Assembly (NCBI GenBank): GCA_938014855.1
Contig: CALLQM010000080.1
Location: 1 to 5,534, forward strand
Direction of reading: 5' to 3'
DNA length: 5,534 bases
Source of the DNA: an uncultured Clostridia bacterium
Lineage (GTDB): Bacteria; Bacillota; Clostridia; Oscillospirales; Ruminococcaceae
The position numbers and the translations under genes are program-made. The number at the start of each line of letters is the position of its first letter. Position 1 is the first letter of the stretch. Positions 4,955-5,534 of the stretch are shown here, piece by piece. The notes under the pieces were generated by a model. The model was not told where the DNA came from. It did not search any database and worked only from the letters and a program-made list of their open reading frames with translations.

Positions 4955-5534
4955 TTATGCAACCATGCCGCCAAACACTGCGTTGCAGATAAGCAGAACC
5001 ACCAAACCGGTAAACCACGCGATCGGGCACTGCCATGTGCAGGCTAGCAGCTGATCTTTTGTTTTTTTCAGGTTGAGCAGATTGACCTGTACCCAAAATC
5101 CGCTGTCATTAAAATAGGAGAGGGATAGCGCGCCGACACAGCAGGAAATTGCTGCAAACGTCATGCTGACATCGGGAATTGCGGCAAGAATCGGCGCAGA
5201 AATCGATGCCGCAGTAATGACAGAAACGGTGATGGAACCTTGAATGATGCGCACGATGCTTGCAATTAAGAATGGAATCAAAATAACCGGAATCGGGGAA
5301 TCCGCAATCAGCTGTCCGATATAAGAGCCGGCGCCGCTGTTGCGCAGCACCATACCGAATGCACCGCCGCCACCGGTGACCAGCAGAATGACACCGGCCG
5401 CTTTGATGCCTTTTTCCATGCGGGCGAGCAGAACTGCGCGGGAAAATTTGCGGGTGAGGGTAAGGGTTGCAAAAATCAGAGAAATTGCAAGCGCGATGAC
5501 GGGATCGCCAATAAAGTTAATCACCTGCATGGCC
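4955..5534 (-). CDS. GntP-family gluconate/sugar-acid permease, C-terminal part (5' partial)
   Basis: The frame is open to the right edge. About 193 residues remain of a protein usually 430-450 long, so the start and N-terminal membrane segments are missing; the Met at 5530 is internal. GntP transporters import gluconate and related acids by proton symport. Numbered from that Met, family marks are FIGDPVIAL (6-14), a hydrophobic span to about 25, AAGVILLVTGGGGAFG (44-59), the re-entrant-like RIIQGSITVSVITAA (94-108), a hydrophobic segment followed by SYFNDSGFW (118-126), and a final hydrophobic helix at about 163-190 ending GGMVA. It is the first visible gene of the minus-strand operon, 31 bases before the dehydrogenase gene. 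This points to an imported, unphosphorylated carboxylate as the pathway substrate. Specificity (gluconate, idonate, glycerate or a pentonate) is not resolvable here. Confidence 0.92.
   Translation of the reverse strand, partial: AMQVINFIGDPVIALAISLIFATLTLTRKFSRAVLLARMEKGIKAAGVILLVTGGGGAFGMVLRNSGAGSYIGQLIADSPIPVILIPFLIASIVRIIQGSITVSVITAASISAPILAAIPDVSMTFAAISCCVGALSLSYFNDSGFWVQVNLLNLKKTKDQLLACTWQCPIAWFTGLVVLLICNAVFGGMVA

Overview
The window looks like chromosomal DNA from a Firmicute of the class Clostridia. The evidence is indirect: roughly 50% GC by eye, strong AGGAG/GGAGG ribosome binding sites before every gene, a split transketolase, a Fis-type enhancer-binding-protein regulator, and a protein of the L-2-amino-thiazoline-4-carboxylate hydrolase family, all familiar from anaerobic gut-type Clostridia. 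A family-level assignment (for example Oscillospiraceae) would be a guess. Almost all of the window is coding, and no RNA gene, mobile element or CRISPR array was seen.

Layout: two transcription units face each other. On the plus strand (1-1101) lie the C-terminal half of a sigma-54-type AAA+ regulator, cut by the left edge, and a small ATC-hydrolase-family protein whose Shine-Dalgarno directly follows the regulator's stop. A strong palindromic terminator (1115-1150) closes this unit and sits between the convergent genes. On the minus strand, read from right to left (5534 to 1153), is a compact five-gene catabolic operon: GntP-family permease (cut by the right edge), zinc-dependent MDR dehydrogenase, transketolase N-terminal subunit, transketolase C-terminal subunit, and tartronate semialdehyde reductase (GarR). 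Its promoter must lie beyond the right edge.

How the genes may work together (inference): the permease imports an unphosphorylated sugar acid. The MDR enzyme oxidises the hydroxyl next to the terminal CH2OH to give a ketol. The split transketolase moves the two-carbon unit to an aldose-phosphate acceptor. The remaining aldehyde acid is reduced by GarR. If the substrate is a pentonate, the aldehyde left after removing C4-C5 of a 4-keto-pentonate is exactly tartronate semialdehyde, the GarR substrate, so the gene set closes into a kinase-free, aldolase-free and dehydratase-free route to D-glycerate and a pentulose phosphate. The transketolase also lacks a conserved phosphate-binding histidine, which fits an unusual substrate.

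The second notable item is the regulator. Its Walker B acidic pair is His-His and both arginine-finger positions are Cys and Ser, so it is probably an ATPase-dead member of the sigma-54 activator family with an intact C-terminal Fis helix-turn-helix.
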